Source: Biomphalaria glabrata
Taxonomy: Eukaryota; Mollusca; Gastropoda; Planorbidae
Assembly (NCBI RefSeq): GCF_947242115.1
Contig: NC_074724.1
Span: forward strand, 35,015,005 to 35,079,004
Direction: 5' to 3'
DNA length: 64,000 bases
Below are positions 10,777 through 21,100 of the stretch, piece after piece; position 1 is the first letter of the stretch; each line of letters begins with the position of its first letter. The position numbers and the translations under genes were made by a program. The notes below the pieces were generated by a model. That model saw nothing but the letters and a program-made list of their open reading frames with translations, had not been told where the DNA came from and did not search any database.

Positions 10777-10857
10777 ATGAAGATAGCTTCAAAAAATGGC
10801 AGCACATCTGTGTACAATCATCTCGCTGTTGAGTGCAGTGGTAGTGCCAATGCTTAA
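10777..10857 (+). other. Overlapping upstream ORF in the CREP-like leader exon
   Basis: An ATG at 10777, with A at -3, opens a 26-codon frame that overlaps the signal-peptide ORF in another frame and stops just before the donor. It matters only if transcription starts upstream of it; the TATA-like box predicts a start at about this position. Confidence 0.35.
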
Positions 10858-10862
10858 AGCAG
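10796..10862 (+). CDS. CREP: CREP-like gene, exon 1 (signal peptide)
   Basis: ATG with A at -3 and G at +4; the peptide MAAHLCTIISLLSAVVVP has a clear hydrophobic core and ends MLKA. The donor GTAATT follows a single G (phase 1). The next exon supplies AG to make Glu, giving a predicted mature start ELIVNATP. Confidence 0.8.
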
Positions 10863-12298
10863 GTAATTTACAAACTATTTGTGTTCAATCAATGTTTAGT
10901 GTTGTGTTTTGTAATAGATGAATAACTATTGTACCGTATAACTGAAAATGTTTCTGTTAGATATAAAGTGGAAAAGCCACAACAAAGTCGTAACAACTTT
11001 TGAGAACATTAATATTTTGAAGTACGGATGAATTTTACTTACAGCAAACTGAAGCTCTGATGCGTGTTTACTCAGGTAAGGTCTGATGCAAATAGAGCAA
11101 TCGACTATTGGGAAATTTTAGATGTAAAAACGTGTGCCCATTATTTCAACCTTTAATAATACTGGCAATGTTTTCGATTCCGAAGATTAAGAATGAGAAC
11201 TTGAGCTTTAATTTGCCGTCATGAAATTTGCTGAGGCAGCTGTCCTGTACATATACACTTTAAACAAGCAAAATTTGACAAAAAAAAAAAAAAAAGCTTA
11301 CTAAAGGGGAAGCACTCAACACTTTAAAAAATCTGTCAATAATGTACAAGCTTTTTCTCTTATTGAAATCAAACAAAATAATTAATTACCAATAATTAAT
11401 TGACTGGGTTGGTAATTTGCGTGAGGGATAAACAACATTATCTAATTTTAAGGGGAGTAAATCATACCATTTTAGCCATATATATGAATACTGAAGGAAT
11501 AGTTTCCATTGTTTGTATCAAACAAAATAATAAAAAAAAAGTAGTTTCCCCTTTCAGACCTTATGATCTATTGGGGGCAGATGATGTTGAGGCCACCTGT
11601 TTCTTTGGCCAACGGTTAACAAGCAGGGTGTTATGTGGCCAGCACAACGACCAACCGCCTTTACTTTCCCCAACTAAAGTCAGGTACCCATTAGAGTTGG
11701 GTGGACTCAAGGGCGCCCTAAAAATCCTGAAATTCAAAATCCCAGTCTTCACCGGGATATTAATGGTAACAAACACTGGAAGCTCTTTAGTAGGGGAGAC
11801 AACCATGTGCCATATTTTTAACAACACATTTATGCGAACGGTTTGTGATTTTTTGTAAAAAAAAATGTTTTTTTTTTACATTTGTATTTCTAAGTTATGT
11901 AAGTTCTGTCATATTAACTGCTACATTTACACTAAAAGAAAAAGTTTATTTTTTTAAAGAGAAAAATCTATCTAATATGCATATAAGTTAAACGAATTTT
12001 AAAACAACAATTAATAAGTAATCTAACATATCGCGTGAACTACTAGCGATGTCGCGTGTCTGTACCCAGAGAGTGCTAGAATATTAAAAAGCCGGCCGTT
12101 CCAATTCAAATTAAAAGTCTCAGTGGGCTTCTCTTTTTTTAAAAAGAGAGAGAAAATGATAGCAAAAGAAGTGGAAGAGAAGGAGAGAGAAAGGAATAGA
12201 GAGGGAGAGCGTGGGTTCCAATTCATGTTAAAGTCTAAAGGGCAGAACATTACGACGCGCAGGCTGAAACAAAAAAAAAGAAAAAAAATGTGAGGGTT

Positions 12299-12343
<45 letters not shown>

Positions 12344-15077
12344 GGCGAACGAAAAAGAAGGAGTAAAGGGAAGAAGAGGAAAACAGAAAAGTAGAGTGAG
12401 AGAGAAGGAGGTAAAAGAAAGAAAGAAAGAAAGAAAGGGTCATTCCAATTCAACCTTACAGACGCTACAATACACGGGCATGTAGCATGTAGGAAGGGAG
12501 AGTAAACATTTGCAGGACATTTTATTGGATGGGATTAAAAGGAAGAGAAAAGTCCAGCCCCAAAAAAAAAAGAACCAAAACAACAACAACAAGAAAACAA
12601 TAACAAAAACAACAACAAAAGAAAAACAACAACAACAAAAAACAACAACAAAAAACAACAACAACAAAAAACAACAACAACAAAAAACAACAACAAAAAC
12701 AACAACAAAAAAAAAACAAAAAAAAAACAACAACAAAAACAACAACAACAAAACAAAAAAAAACAACAACAAAAAACAAGAACAACAACAAAAAACAACC
12801 AAAAAACAACAACAACAACAACAAAAAACAACAACAAAAAAACAACAAAAAACAACAAAAAACAACAACAACAACAAAAACAACAACAAAAAAACAACAA
12901 AAAACAACAAAAAACGAGAACAACAACAAAAACAACAACAAAAAACAAGAACAACAACAAAAACAACAACAAAAAAAACAAAAAAAAAACAACAACAAAA
13001 AACAACCAAAAAACAACAACAAAAAAAAACTAAAAAAAAAACAACCAAAAAAAAAACAACAAAAAAAAAAAAAAACCAAAACAAAAAAACAACCAAAAAA
13101 AACAACAACAAAAACAACAACAACAAAAAAACAACAAAAAAAAACAACCAAAAAAAACAACAACAAAAAAAAAAAAAAAAAACAACAACAAAAAAACAAC
13201 CAAAAAAACAACACCAAAAAAGCAACCAAAAAAACAACAACAACAACAACAACAAAAAAAAAAAAAAAAAACCAACAAAAACAACAACAAAAAACAACAA
13301 CAAAAACAACAACAAAAAACAACCAAACAAAAACAAAAAAAAAAACAACCAAAAAAAAAACAAAAAAAAAAACAGCAACAAAAAACAACCAAAAAAAAAA
13401 CAACAAAACAACAACAACAACAAAAAAAACAACAACAAAAAAGAACCAAAAAAAAAGCAACAAAAAACCAACAAAAAAAAACAAAAACAACAACAAAAAA
13501 ACAACAACAAAAAAACGAAACCCCAATAATATATAGGCCTATTTTGGGGAAGGGTTAGAGACAGGGTTAGGCCTAGCCGGTGTCTAAAGCTAGTGTGAAG
13601 AAACAAGTTCCTTTAATTGTAAAGTGCCTTTAATTGTAAAGCATTTAATAGTAACATGTACAAGACTAACATTTATATACAAAAACAACTTCTACTAGAT
13701 GTTCTTTTCTTGCCCTTGTTTACCACACACCCAGTGACTTCCCCGCAAGTCCCTTAACTCCCAGGTACCCAACACTTCACCGTGTGTTACAGCTGACCAC
13801 ACATAGTAACCGTGTCACGACAGCTTGTTTATTTATAGTTTTAGCTGGAGATGTATAAATCATTTGATTAACATACGTTTTTATTTTATGCTCCAGAGTT
13901 GATAGTGAACGCAACTCCAACAACCTTTACTGTCGGCCTGACCAAAAATGTAAAGATTGAATGTTTGTTCTCAAGGGATCAAAGTACAAATCTTGTGTTT
14001 ATAACATCCCTGAACCTGGCTCACTCCAAGACAACCGACAATCCAGAGTTCCAAGATCTCATCTCTATAACTTCTTTCGACTCTCAGGTTTATGGAAGTG
14101 TCAATACAACTCACACACAGGTTTACGGCGTCATTGACAACAAGGGGAAATCATTTCTGGGACTTGTTTGGCAATTCCCGACTGTTGATAGAGCCGGCGT
14201 GTACAAGTGTGAAGCCACTGGGCTAAACAAAATGGGAAAGCATGTTTCTCTGTCTAACTCCACAAACATCACTGCTTTGAATCCAGAGAATAGTCAGGTC
14301 CTTGAGTTAGTCCATACACTAATTAACAAAGTGGAACGCCTTGAGGAAGAAATAAAGGTGGAAAATAAAATAGATCAGAATTCAAACTATACAACCAATA
14401 TTCAATCTCAGTTAAATAAAACCAATACTAAAATTTATTATTTGGAAGATCAAAATAATAAACTAACTAAACTTGTGGAAAATTACAAGTCCCGTTTAGA
14501 TAAGCAAGACTATGTAATAGATGAACTAAAGGAAGCAAATAAAAGTCTTACAATAGATATGGACCAACTGCAAATGAGAATGTCCGACGTGAATAGACCA
14601 CTGGGAGAACTTCTTCGATTTAAAGACACTATAAACGGCACCTTTAATTCTCTTGAAAATGCTTTTTTGACGCCAACTCATCCGTATAACGGAAAGAGGT
14701 ACTGGCTGACCAAAAACCACGGTTCCGTGACCCCCATCTTGGCACTTTTGTTCTGCCAGTTTCGTGGCGGCTATTTGGCTGAAATTGACTCGCCAGAGGA
14801 GTACACATTCGTGAGGGACCACTTGTTGACAAGAAGTGAAGTGGATTTTGTATACGTCAGCGGAAGTGACGAGGAACAGGAAGGGCTTTGGAAACACTGG
14901 AACAGCAAAACAGAACTGACATATTTGAATTGGGGAGATAATGAAAACATGGGAGGGCGTCAAGAAAACTGCATTGCGTACCATAGAGGACATAGTTGGC
15001 TGTTGGTTGATGTGTCGTGTCAAATATTAACTGAATTCAACAAAGACGTCGGTTACATGTGTGAATTACCTTCATAA
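10796..15077 (+). CDS. CREP: CREP-like protein (signal peptide, Ig, coiled coil, C-type lectin), complete gene
   Basis: Two exons, 10796-10862 and 13897-15077, joined in phase 1, give 415 residues. Layout: signal peptide 1-22; one Ig domain about 23-145 with cysteines 45 and 127 and the DRAGVYKC motif; a Leu/Lys/Glu-rich coiled coil about 158-249; a C-type lectin domain about 277-415 with four cysteines (309, 381, 397, 411) in canonical order. Known: Ig plus interceding region plus C-type lectin defines the CREPs, relatives of snail FREPs, which are secreted haemolymph recognition proteins. The WLLVDVSC stretch keeps the Asp-x-x-Cys part of the second calcium site, but the EPN/QPD sugar-selectivity motif is replaced around NWGDNENMGG, so the ligand cannot be predicted. 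The frame has no stops and the last codons match the usual CTLD end, so the gene looks functional. Target and expression are unknown. Confidence 0.88.
11130..11545. repeat. Dispersed AT-rich repeat in CREP intron 1
   Basis: The block with AAATAATTAATTACCAATAA and GCGTGAGGGATAAAC resembles 45440-45740 and 56450-56700. In those copies it sits near a conserved end containing ACCAGACAGACAGACAGA (also at 61870-61990, inverted). Family unknown; probably a non-autonomous element. Confidence 0.45.
11549..11763 (-). mobile_element. SINE family 1 (tail and body)
   Basis: Starts CCTTTCAGACCTTATGATCT, continues through GTGGCCAGCACAACGACC and CAGGTACCCATTAGAG, and ends in the GGTGAAGACTGGGATTTTGA region read on the minus strand. 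The tRNA-like head is missing or diverged. Copies of the family are common to the right. Confidence 0.75.
11805..12005 (-). mobile_element. LINE family 4 3' UTR fragment
   Basis: ATTTATGCGAACGG, AAGTTATGTAAGTTCTG and AATCTATCTAATATGCAT match the middle of the copy at 6051-6900 in the same orientation. Confidence 0.55.
12120..12440. repeat. Purine-rich GA tract
   Basis: Alternating GAGA and AAAG runs, including an uninterrupted (GA)n at about 12302-12342 and (AAAG)n at 12419-12437. Confidence 0.85.
12570..13512. repeat. Long (CAA)n / A-run tract in CREP intron 1
   Basis: About 940 bp built almost entirely of CAA triplets and short A runs. The plus strand has virtually no G or T. Long open frames on either strand across it are by-products of low complexity. 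It lies in the sense strand of the 3.0-kb intron between the signal-peptide and Ig exons. Confidence 0.95.
13513..13896 (+). other. End of CREP intron 1, no element recognised
   Basis: Contains a short local duplication (CCTTTAATTGTAAAG twice at about 13610-13642) and the branch/pyrimidine region before the acceptor at 13896. Confidence 0.5.
13897..15077 (+). CDS. CREP: CREP-like gene, exon 2 (Ig, coiled coil and lectin domain in one exon)
   Basis: The acceptor TTATTTTATGCTCCAG precedes the exon. The whole mature protein lies in this single 1181-bp exon, ending in TAA at 15075-15077. Several N-x-S/T sites occur in the Ig and coiled-coil parts (for example NSTNIT). The lectin domain opens near NAFLTPTHPYNGKRYW and ends GYMCELPS. 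Confidence 0.88.
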
Positions 15078-15101
15078 TTTCTTTTTGATTCCTTTTTAAA
15101 T

Positions 15102-15107
15102 AATAAA
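15102..15107 (+). terminator. Polyadenylation signal of the CREP-like gene
   Basis: AATAAA lies 25 bp after the stop codon. Further AATAAA-like hexamers occur downstream, at about 15220 and 15330; the last belongs to a LINE tail. Confidence 0.45.
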
Positions 15108-16475
15108 TACAATCTTATAGTTTTGAACTTTTTTAAAATTTGTAATTTGAAGAAGAGAAGTTATGTCTACTGAAGAATTGCATTTAAAATAGAGAGTATC
15201 GAGTCTGTGTGTAGTCACTTAATAAATTTTTCTGTCTTATGACTTTAAAATTTTGTGAATTGTTTTTTTTTTAAATTAAATAAAGAAAACTTTCTAATAA
15301 TTTATAATTTCTTAATTTCTAGTAAGGATCAATAAATCGGTCTTAGTCATAACTATGTGGCTGACTCACTGAGACTCAGTTAATCTGTCAAGACATTGCT
15401 TCTTCCTCTGCATCTACTTATTTAGGTTCTTAAAAGTATTTGTACTAAAAGATTTACCTTTATTTGTATGAAAATTACAGAAACATTTATTATCAGGCAA
15501 AGTACCATAATTATTTATTCATAATTTTAGCTGTAACACTGTATAGGATTAACATATTTACTTTGATAATATTGGCAGTACTACCATTTTGATCTTTGAA
15601 AATATCTTTGGACATATAAAAAGCAACCATTTCCCCCCCAAAAAAAAAGCTTTTACTTAGTTCTTTTAACTTAAATTCAACTCTTACTATAAACCCAGGC
15701 TATACCGGGTATTTCTGCTAGTATAAAAAGAAACAAAGAGATACTGGCGTCTCAAATTATAATTGATTCGATGTTTTGAGGAGATGTTGCAATATTGCGT
15801 GTAAAAATTTATATTTAAAAAAAAAGCAAAACGAAATGTAGGTACAAAAATATTATTTCGTGCTTTGAGGGTGGTGTAAAAATAAAAAAAAAAAATTAGA
15901 ATTCTTGCGTGAGAGAGCGTTACAGCGCCAGAGTGATAACAGTCAAAAAGGGATCCGACCAAAATCAACATACAGCTTATGAGAAAATTTAATGTTGAAT
16001 TAAGAAAGTGAAGAAAATACAGTGATTGTTATCTCAAATTATATTTTCTTACGAGCGGTGACGTGGAAACTCTAGAAACGTGATACTAGATTTCTAAGAC
16101 CAGATAAAATGTTTGTGTGTGGGAGATGTAAATAAATTGGGTCATTCTAATTCCACCTAAAAAACTATTAATTGTGGGCCAAAATTTTGTTAGGGGAGCG
16201 TTAAAATGGGGGGGGGGGGGATGAGGGGCAGTTTTTCGGCCCAAATATTATGTGAGCGTTCAATGTCCAAGTAAAAAAAAAAAGTGTCAGCCTAAAAGCA
16301 TCAGAGTTTTTGATTGTTCGCGTTTTGTTCGCATATCACAATTATCCCTAGACCAAATCGACATCCTTTTAATGCAACTGTAGGATATTAGCTCAAAGAC
16401 CTGAATGCAGTCAGGCCAAATTCAATTATGACATTTCTTTTATCTTTATTGTATGGGTGATAGACAATATAATAA
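15108..16475. other. Intergenic after CREP; LINE 2 tail and simple sequence only
   Basis: A 25-bp LINE family 2 tail (AAGGATCAATAAATCGGTCT) lies at about 15325-15350, with C- and A-runs near 15633-15650 and a 14-G run near 16207-16220. No coding exon was recognised on either strand. Confidence 0.5.
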
Positions 16476-16680
16476 CAATTAAGCTTGTCTTCGAGTCCGA
16501 AGGTTAATGAGGAGTGAATTATTTCACGTGGCTACGCAGCCCCAGGCTTGACCTACATATTTTGCCAAACTCGACGCAGACAAAAGTATTGTCCGCTGGA
16601 GCACGAATTAAATTCTCATTTCGACGTCTTCGTCTCTTCTCGGTAGTGAATTTTCTTTTGTTCTAAAAATGTTGATTCTG
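16475..16680 (-). mobile_element. LINE family 3, 3' end fragment
   Basis: AGCTTGTCTTCGAGTCCGAA, then TGACCTACATATTTTGCC and GACGTCTTCGTCTCTTCTCGG, match the minus-strand copy at 46674 onward. Confidence 0.65.
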
Positions 16681-17154
16681 CAGCCTGGAGATCATGTTCA
16701 CAGTGAGCTAGTAGGGAACAATCATTGGCATAGATATGTTCTGTTCTGACTATTTCCTTTGTTGTTTTTTTTATGGATTAGTAGATATCAAAGAGGCAGC
16801 GACTGTATGAGGGCATCTACGTCAAATAATAAGAGTACGTAATAATCAATGTTTGACTTAGGGATTGTAAAATAATCAGTGAAACAAACAAATTTAAGTA
16901 TTGCGTAAGATCAATATGGACTCAAATTGGGTCGAAGGGGGGGGGTTCTTGTTTATAAAACTAATTGATTCAAAAAGCATAGGCCAATATAATGGTTTCC
17001 TAAAGCCATCTTGAAAATGAAAGAAAACTCCCAGGTTGACCCCAGTACATCCTAGATGATCACTTGGCCATATCACGGCTGATTGGTATGCCGAATGTTC
17101 ACGTGTTGGTTCTCCAACAGCAGCTCGTCACGAAGGGCATCTAGCAGGACACTA

Positions 17155-17690
17155 GCCTGTCTTTCTCTCCATCTCTCTCATTTTTTCTTTCCTTCTCTCT
17201 TTACGATCCTTTTCTTTCATTTTTCTCCCCTTCTCTATTGCACTTTTTTATTCTCCATTCTTGACCATTTTCTCTCCTCATTTTATTCCCGTCTGTCTCT
17301 CTCTCTCTTTTTTCTCTCATTCTCTTTATTTTCCTATTTTTTCCTTCTCTGTTTCTCTATATCTCTTTACACTCCCTTTCTCTGCTTTTCTCTCCTTTTT
17401 CTCCCCTTCACTCTCTCTTTTACCTATTTCTCTATCATGTTTTCATTCTTTCTCTGTTTCATTTCTCTCATTCTCTAATTTTTTAATCATTCTCTTTTTT
17501 CATTTTTTTCTTTCCTTCCCTTGTCTCTCATTTCTCTCCCGTCTCTCTCTTTTTTTTTCTTTCCTTTTCTCTCCATTTCTTTTCATCCATTTTCTTTCTT
17601 TTTTTCTCTCTACTTCTTTCTTTTCTTGTCTGTATCTTTTTTCGATACCCCATCTTCTTCCCCTCTTATTTGGTCTTTGTCAAGTCTTTG
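17155..17690. repeat. Pyrimidine-rich TTCTCTC tract
   Basis: About 530 bp of degenerate TTTC/TCTC sequence. Overlapping open frames across it are low-complexity artefacts. Confidence 0.9.
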
Positions 17691-18018
17691 ATGGTGACAA
17701 TACTTTCATTTAGTGCAATATGGCGGCTCAGTAATGTAAGTTATATAATTTAATGTAACTTGATTATGGAAGTAAAGACTGTCACATTTACGTGGCTTAA
17801 GTGACACTCGGAACTAGGAGCTTAAACCTTGACCTCTCTCTGCTTGCTGACAAAGTTGTTTTTTGTTTGTTTTTGTTCATGTGTCTCTTTAATAACACAT
17901 TTGTTGCAATAAACTTTTGTTATTCTTTCCATTATGTGGACTATTTTCCGTTGTTAATGCTAGTAGTCTGAGTTAAATATAAAATGAAAAAGTATTACAG
18001 GTCTAATCATAATTAATT

Positions 18019-18035
18019 TATAAAGCGCTAGCGCT
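18019..18035 (+). promoter_or_regulatory. TATA box and abutting palindrome, gene A promoter
   Basis: TATAAAG at 18019-18025 lies 43 bp before the gene A start codon. It overlaps a perfect 12-bp palindrome AGCGCTAGCGCT at 18024-18035. Position and spacing fit a core promoter with a start near 18050. The role of the palindrome is unknown. Confidence 0.45.
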
Positions 18036-18067
18036 ACATTTGTGTCTACTTTTACAGTTTGTATACC

Positions 18068-18140
18068 ATGTATTGTGTATGTCTAGCTAGTAAGTTATGT
18101 TTGCTTATAACGTGCTTGTTTTTAGGGATGAAGTATGTTG
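18068..18140 (+). CDS. Gene A exon 1 (signal peptide)
   Basis: 24 codons plus G before GTAAGT. Peptide MYCVCLASKLCLLITCLFLG plus MKYV. Both its length (73 bp) and its first four residues match gene B exon 1. Confidence 0.75.
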
Positions 18141-21100
18141 GTAAGTACTTATATCTTTATCCAAAATAGTTGTAATGAAAGGTGGGCGTAACCTAATACG
18201 ATAAGATTATGGTTTTGATCTTACTAAAAGGATATGAAAAGTTGCTTTAAACTCATTTCAGCATTATATTATAATACAAGGACCCCATTTAGACCAGTTT
18301 GTTTTTGTCTCAAGTGACGCAGACATGGGTATGGTCATTTGGGCACCTAGATATGGGTATGGGCATTTGAGCACCCAGACATGGGTATGGGCACCAAGAC
18401 ATGGGTATGGTCATTTGGGCACCCAGACATGGGTATGGGCATTTGGGCACCCAGACATGGGTTTGGGCATTTGGGCACCCAGACATAGGTATGGGCATTT
18501 GGACACCCAGACATGGGTATGGGCATTTGGGAACCCAGACTTGGGTATGGTCATTTAGGCACCCAGACATGGGTATGTTCATTTGGGCACCCAGACATGG
18601 GTATGGTCAATTGGGCACCCAGACATGGGTATGGTCATTTGGGCACCCAGACATGGGAAAGGGCATTTGGGCACCCAGACATGGGTACGGGCATTTGGGC
18701 ACCCAGACTTGGGTATGGTCATTTGGGCACCCAGACATGGGAAAGGGCATTTGGGCACCCAGACATGATTATGGTCATTTGGGCACCCAGACATGGGTAT
18801 GGGCATTTGGGCACCCAGACATGGGTTTGGTCATTTGGGCATCCAGACTTGGGTATGGTCATTTGGGCACCCAGACATGGGTATATGCCATTTGGGCACC
18901 CAGACATAGGTATGGTCATTTGGGCACCCAAACATGAGTATGGTCATTTGGGCACCCAGACATGGGCATGGTCATTTGGGCACCCAGACATGGGTATGGT
19001 CATTTGGGCAGCCAGACATGGGCATGGTCATTTGGGCACCCAGACATGGGTATGGTCATTTGGGCATCCAGACTTGGGTATGGTCATTTGGGCACCCAGA
19101 CTTGGGTATGGTCATTTGGGCACCCAGACATGGGTATGGTCATTGGGCATCCAGACTTGGGTATGGTCATTTGGGCACCCAGACATGGGTATGGTCATTT
19201 GGGCATCCAGACTTGGGTATGGTCATTTGGGCACCCAGACATGGGTATGGTCATTTGGGCATCCAGACTTGGGTATGGTCATTTGGGCACTATATGAATT
19301 CTCTTTAATCTCAATACTATAGCTCTATAGAACGACAATCTTAACATTGACAAAATAGACGACGTTTAGATGTCGGTCACATTCAATAAGTGGTCAACAA
19401 AAGCGATGACGCATTCCGAATGACGCATAAACAACGTTCGGACCTACTTCCGGACATGCGATATACAATCTTCATAATAACATGCTTTTCCGCTACAAGT
19501 TAAAACAAAGTCATATTAGATATAATACAACAACAGCACACTAGACATGGTCGCCAGTTTATTCAGCTTCTTAATTTGAAGCTTTCCAAGACGGGTTCAC
19601 TTTGCTTAACATTTATTGGTCACGACCATTCACGGTGAAACGCCATTTCCTTATTCAAATTTTTAAAACCGTTTCTAGGATAGAAACAGACATAAATGAA
19701 TAGAGCAATACAGTAAAACCATTATTCTGCTGGCGAATGTATACTGGTGAACGATCCGAGGAAATCATCAACTATTGATGGTTTTGGATCTTCGATCTTG
19801 TATTGAACACGAAAGACTGATATTTTTTTTTTGGCCACTCGCTGGTGCTCCTATATATATCTGCGACTACTTCTGTGTGTGTATGTGTCCTAGAACTGTT
19901 GGACTTTACCAGTAAATAAAGACACTGACCTTTCAAAACTTCTGAGATCATGCAGTTCGTTTGAGATGAAAGCCCATGTGGCTTGTATGTCTAGGGCTGG
20001 AAAAGGGACAAGCAAAAGAAAACGAGAACTATGAACAATTCTGAACAAAGTTCTTACATTTGTTGTTGTGATACCATACAATTAATTGTTTTTTTATGCA
20101 ATATATCTTTAGGAAAGTGAATTTTAAAAAATAAAAAAATCTATATATTATTAGATATATAGAGAGAGCGCTTATTGATTCTCTGAAAAGCTAAAGTGAA
20201 GATTAAAAATGTGCAAAAAATATGTAAATACTTTTGTAAAGCCTAACATTCTTAGAGACGTATCTGCAGTCGAAAGTATGTATTTCAAGTGGTAGATGTT
20301 TCTCAATTCATCCACAGCATCTGTAGGTTTACTCCAAAAAAATCAAAGAGTTGAAATTAGTCCAATTAGAGTTTAAATATTTCAAAAGCAATCAAGTGAA
20401 ATAAATAATCCAGCCATGTAAAAAGAATCTTTCACCTAAACTTCCTAAACCATCTAAACCATATATCGCTTGTATGAACTGTATAAGTAATGACGCAGCC
20501 TAACATAACCTAACGTGATTCGCTTTAAAGAAGATCTTGGGCGCCAACTTACTCGAACTGATATAGACGAGAGCACCTGACTGCAGGCGGCCTCGGATTG
20601 GAGATCAAAGAATATACATTTGATGCTTAAAGAAAATCCGCTGCTGAGGACAGACTTCGACAGCGAAAAGAAAATCTACTACTGCGGAAAATGGTTATGT
20701 CTGCGCTTGATGTGGCAAAATATGTAGGTCGCAGATGGGCCTACATATCCACGGGAAAAAACTGCATTTCTAATTAATATTCGGACTCGAAGACACGCCC
20801 CATTATTAACATAAAGGTTTTAATATTAATAAATAAAATTTAAATAATAAACGAAAATCACTTTCTGACTAACGACCACATACAAACCAAAGACCACTTT
20901 CTGACTAACGACCACATACAAACCAAAGACCACTTTCTGATCAACGACCACATACAAACCAAAGACCACTTTCTGACTAACGACCACATACAAACCAAAG
21001 ACCACTTTCTGATCAACGACCACATACAAACCAAAGACCACTTTTTGATCAACGACCACATACAAACCAAAGACCACTTTTTGATCAACGACCACATACA

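Noticed and set aside
12510-13606. Long ORFs on both strands across the CAA/A tract
   Set aside because: They are made of Asn/Lys/Thr/Gln or Phe/Leu/Val/Cys only, reflect low-complexity DNA and lie inside the CREP intron.
14526-15023. 165-codon minus-strand ORF opposite the CREP lectin domain
   Set aside because: Shadow of the real CREP exon on the other strand; the plus-strand frame has full domain support.
18310-19322. Apparent repeat proteins (MGMVIWAPRH-type) on both strands
   Set aside because: Product of a stop-free 28-bp intronic minisatellite; open in all frames, so no evidence of coding.
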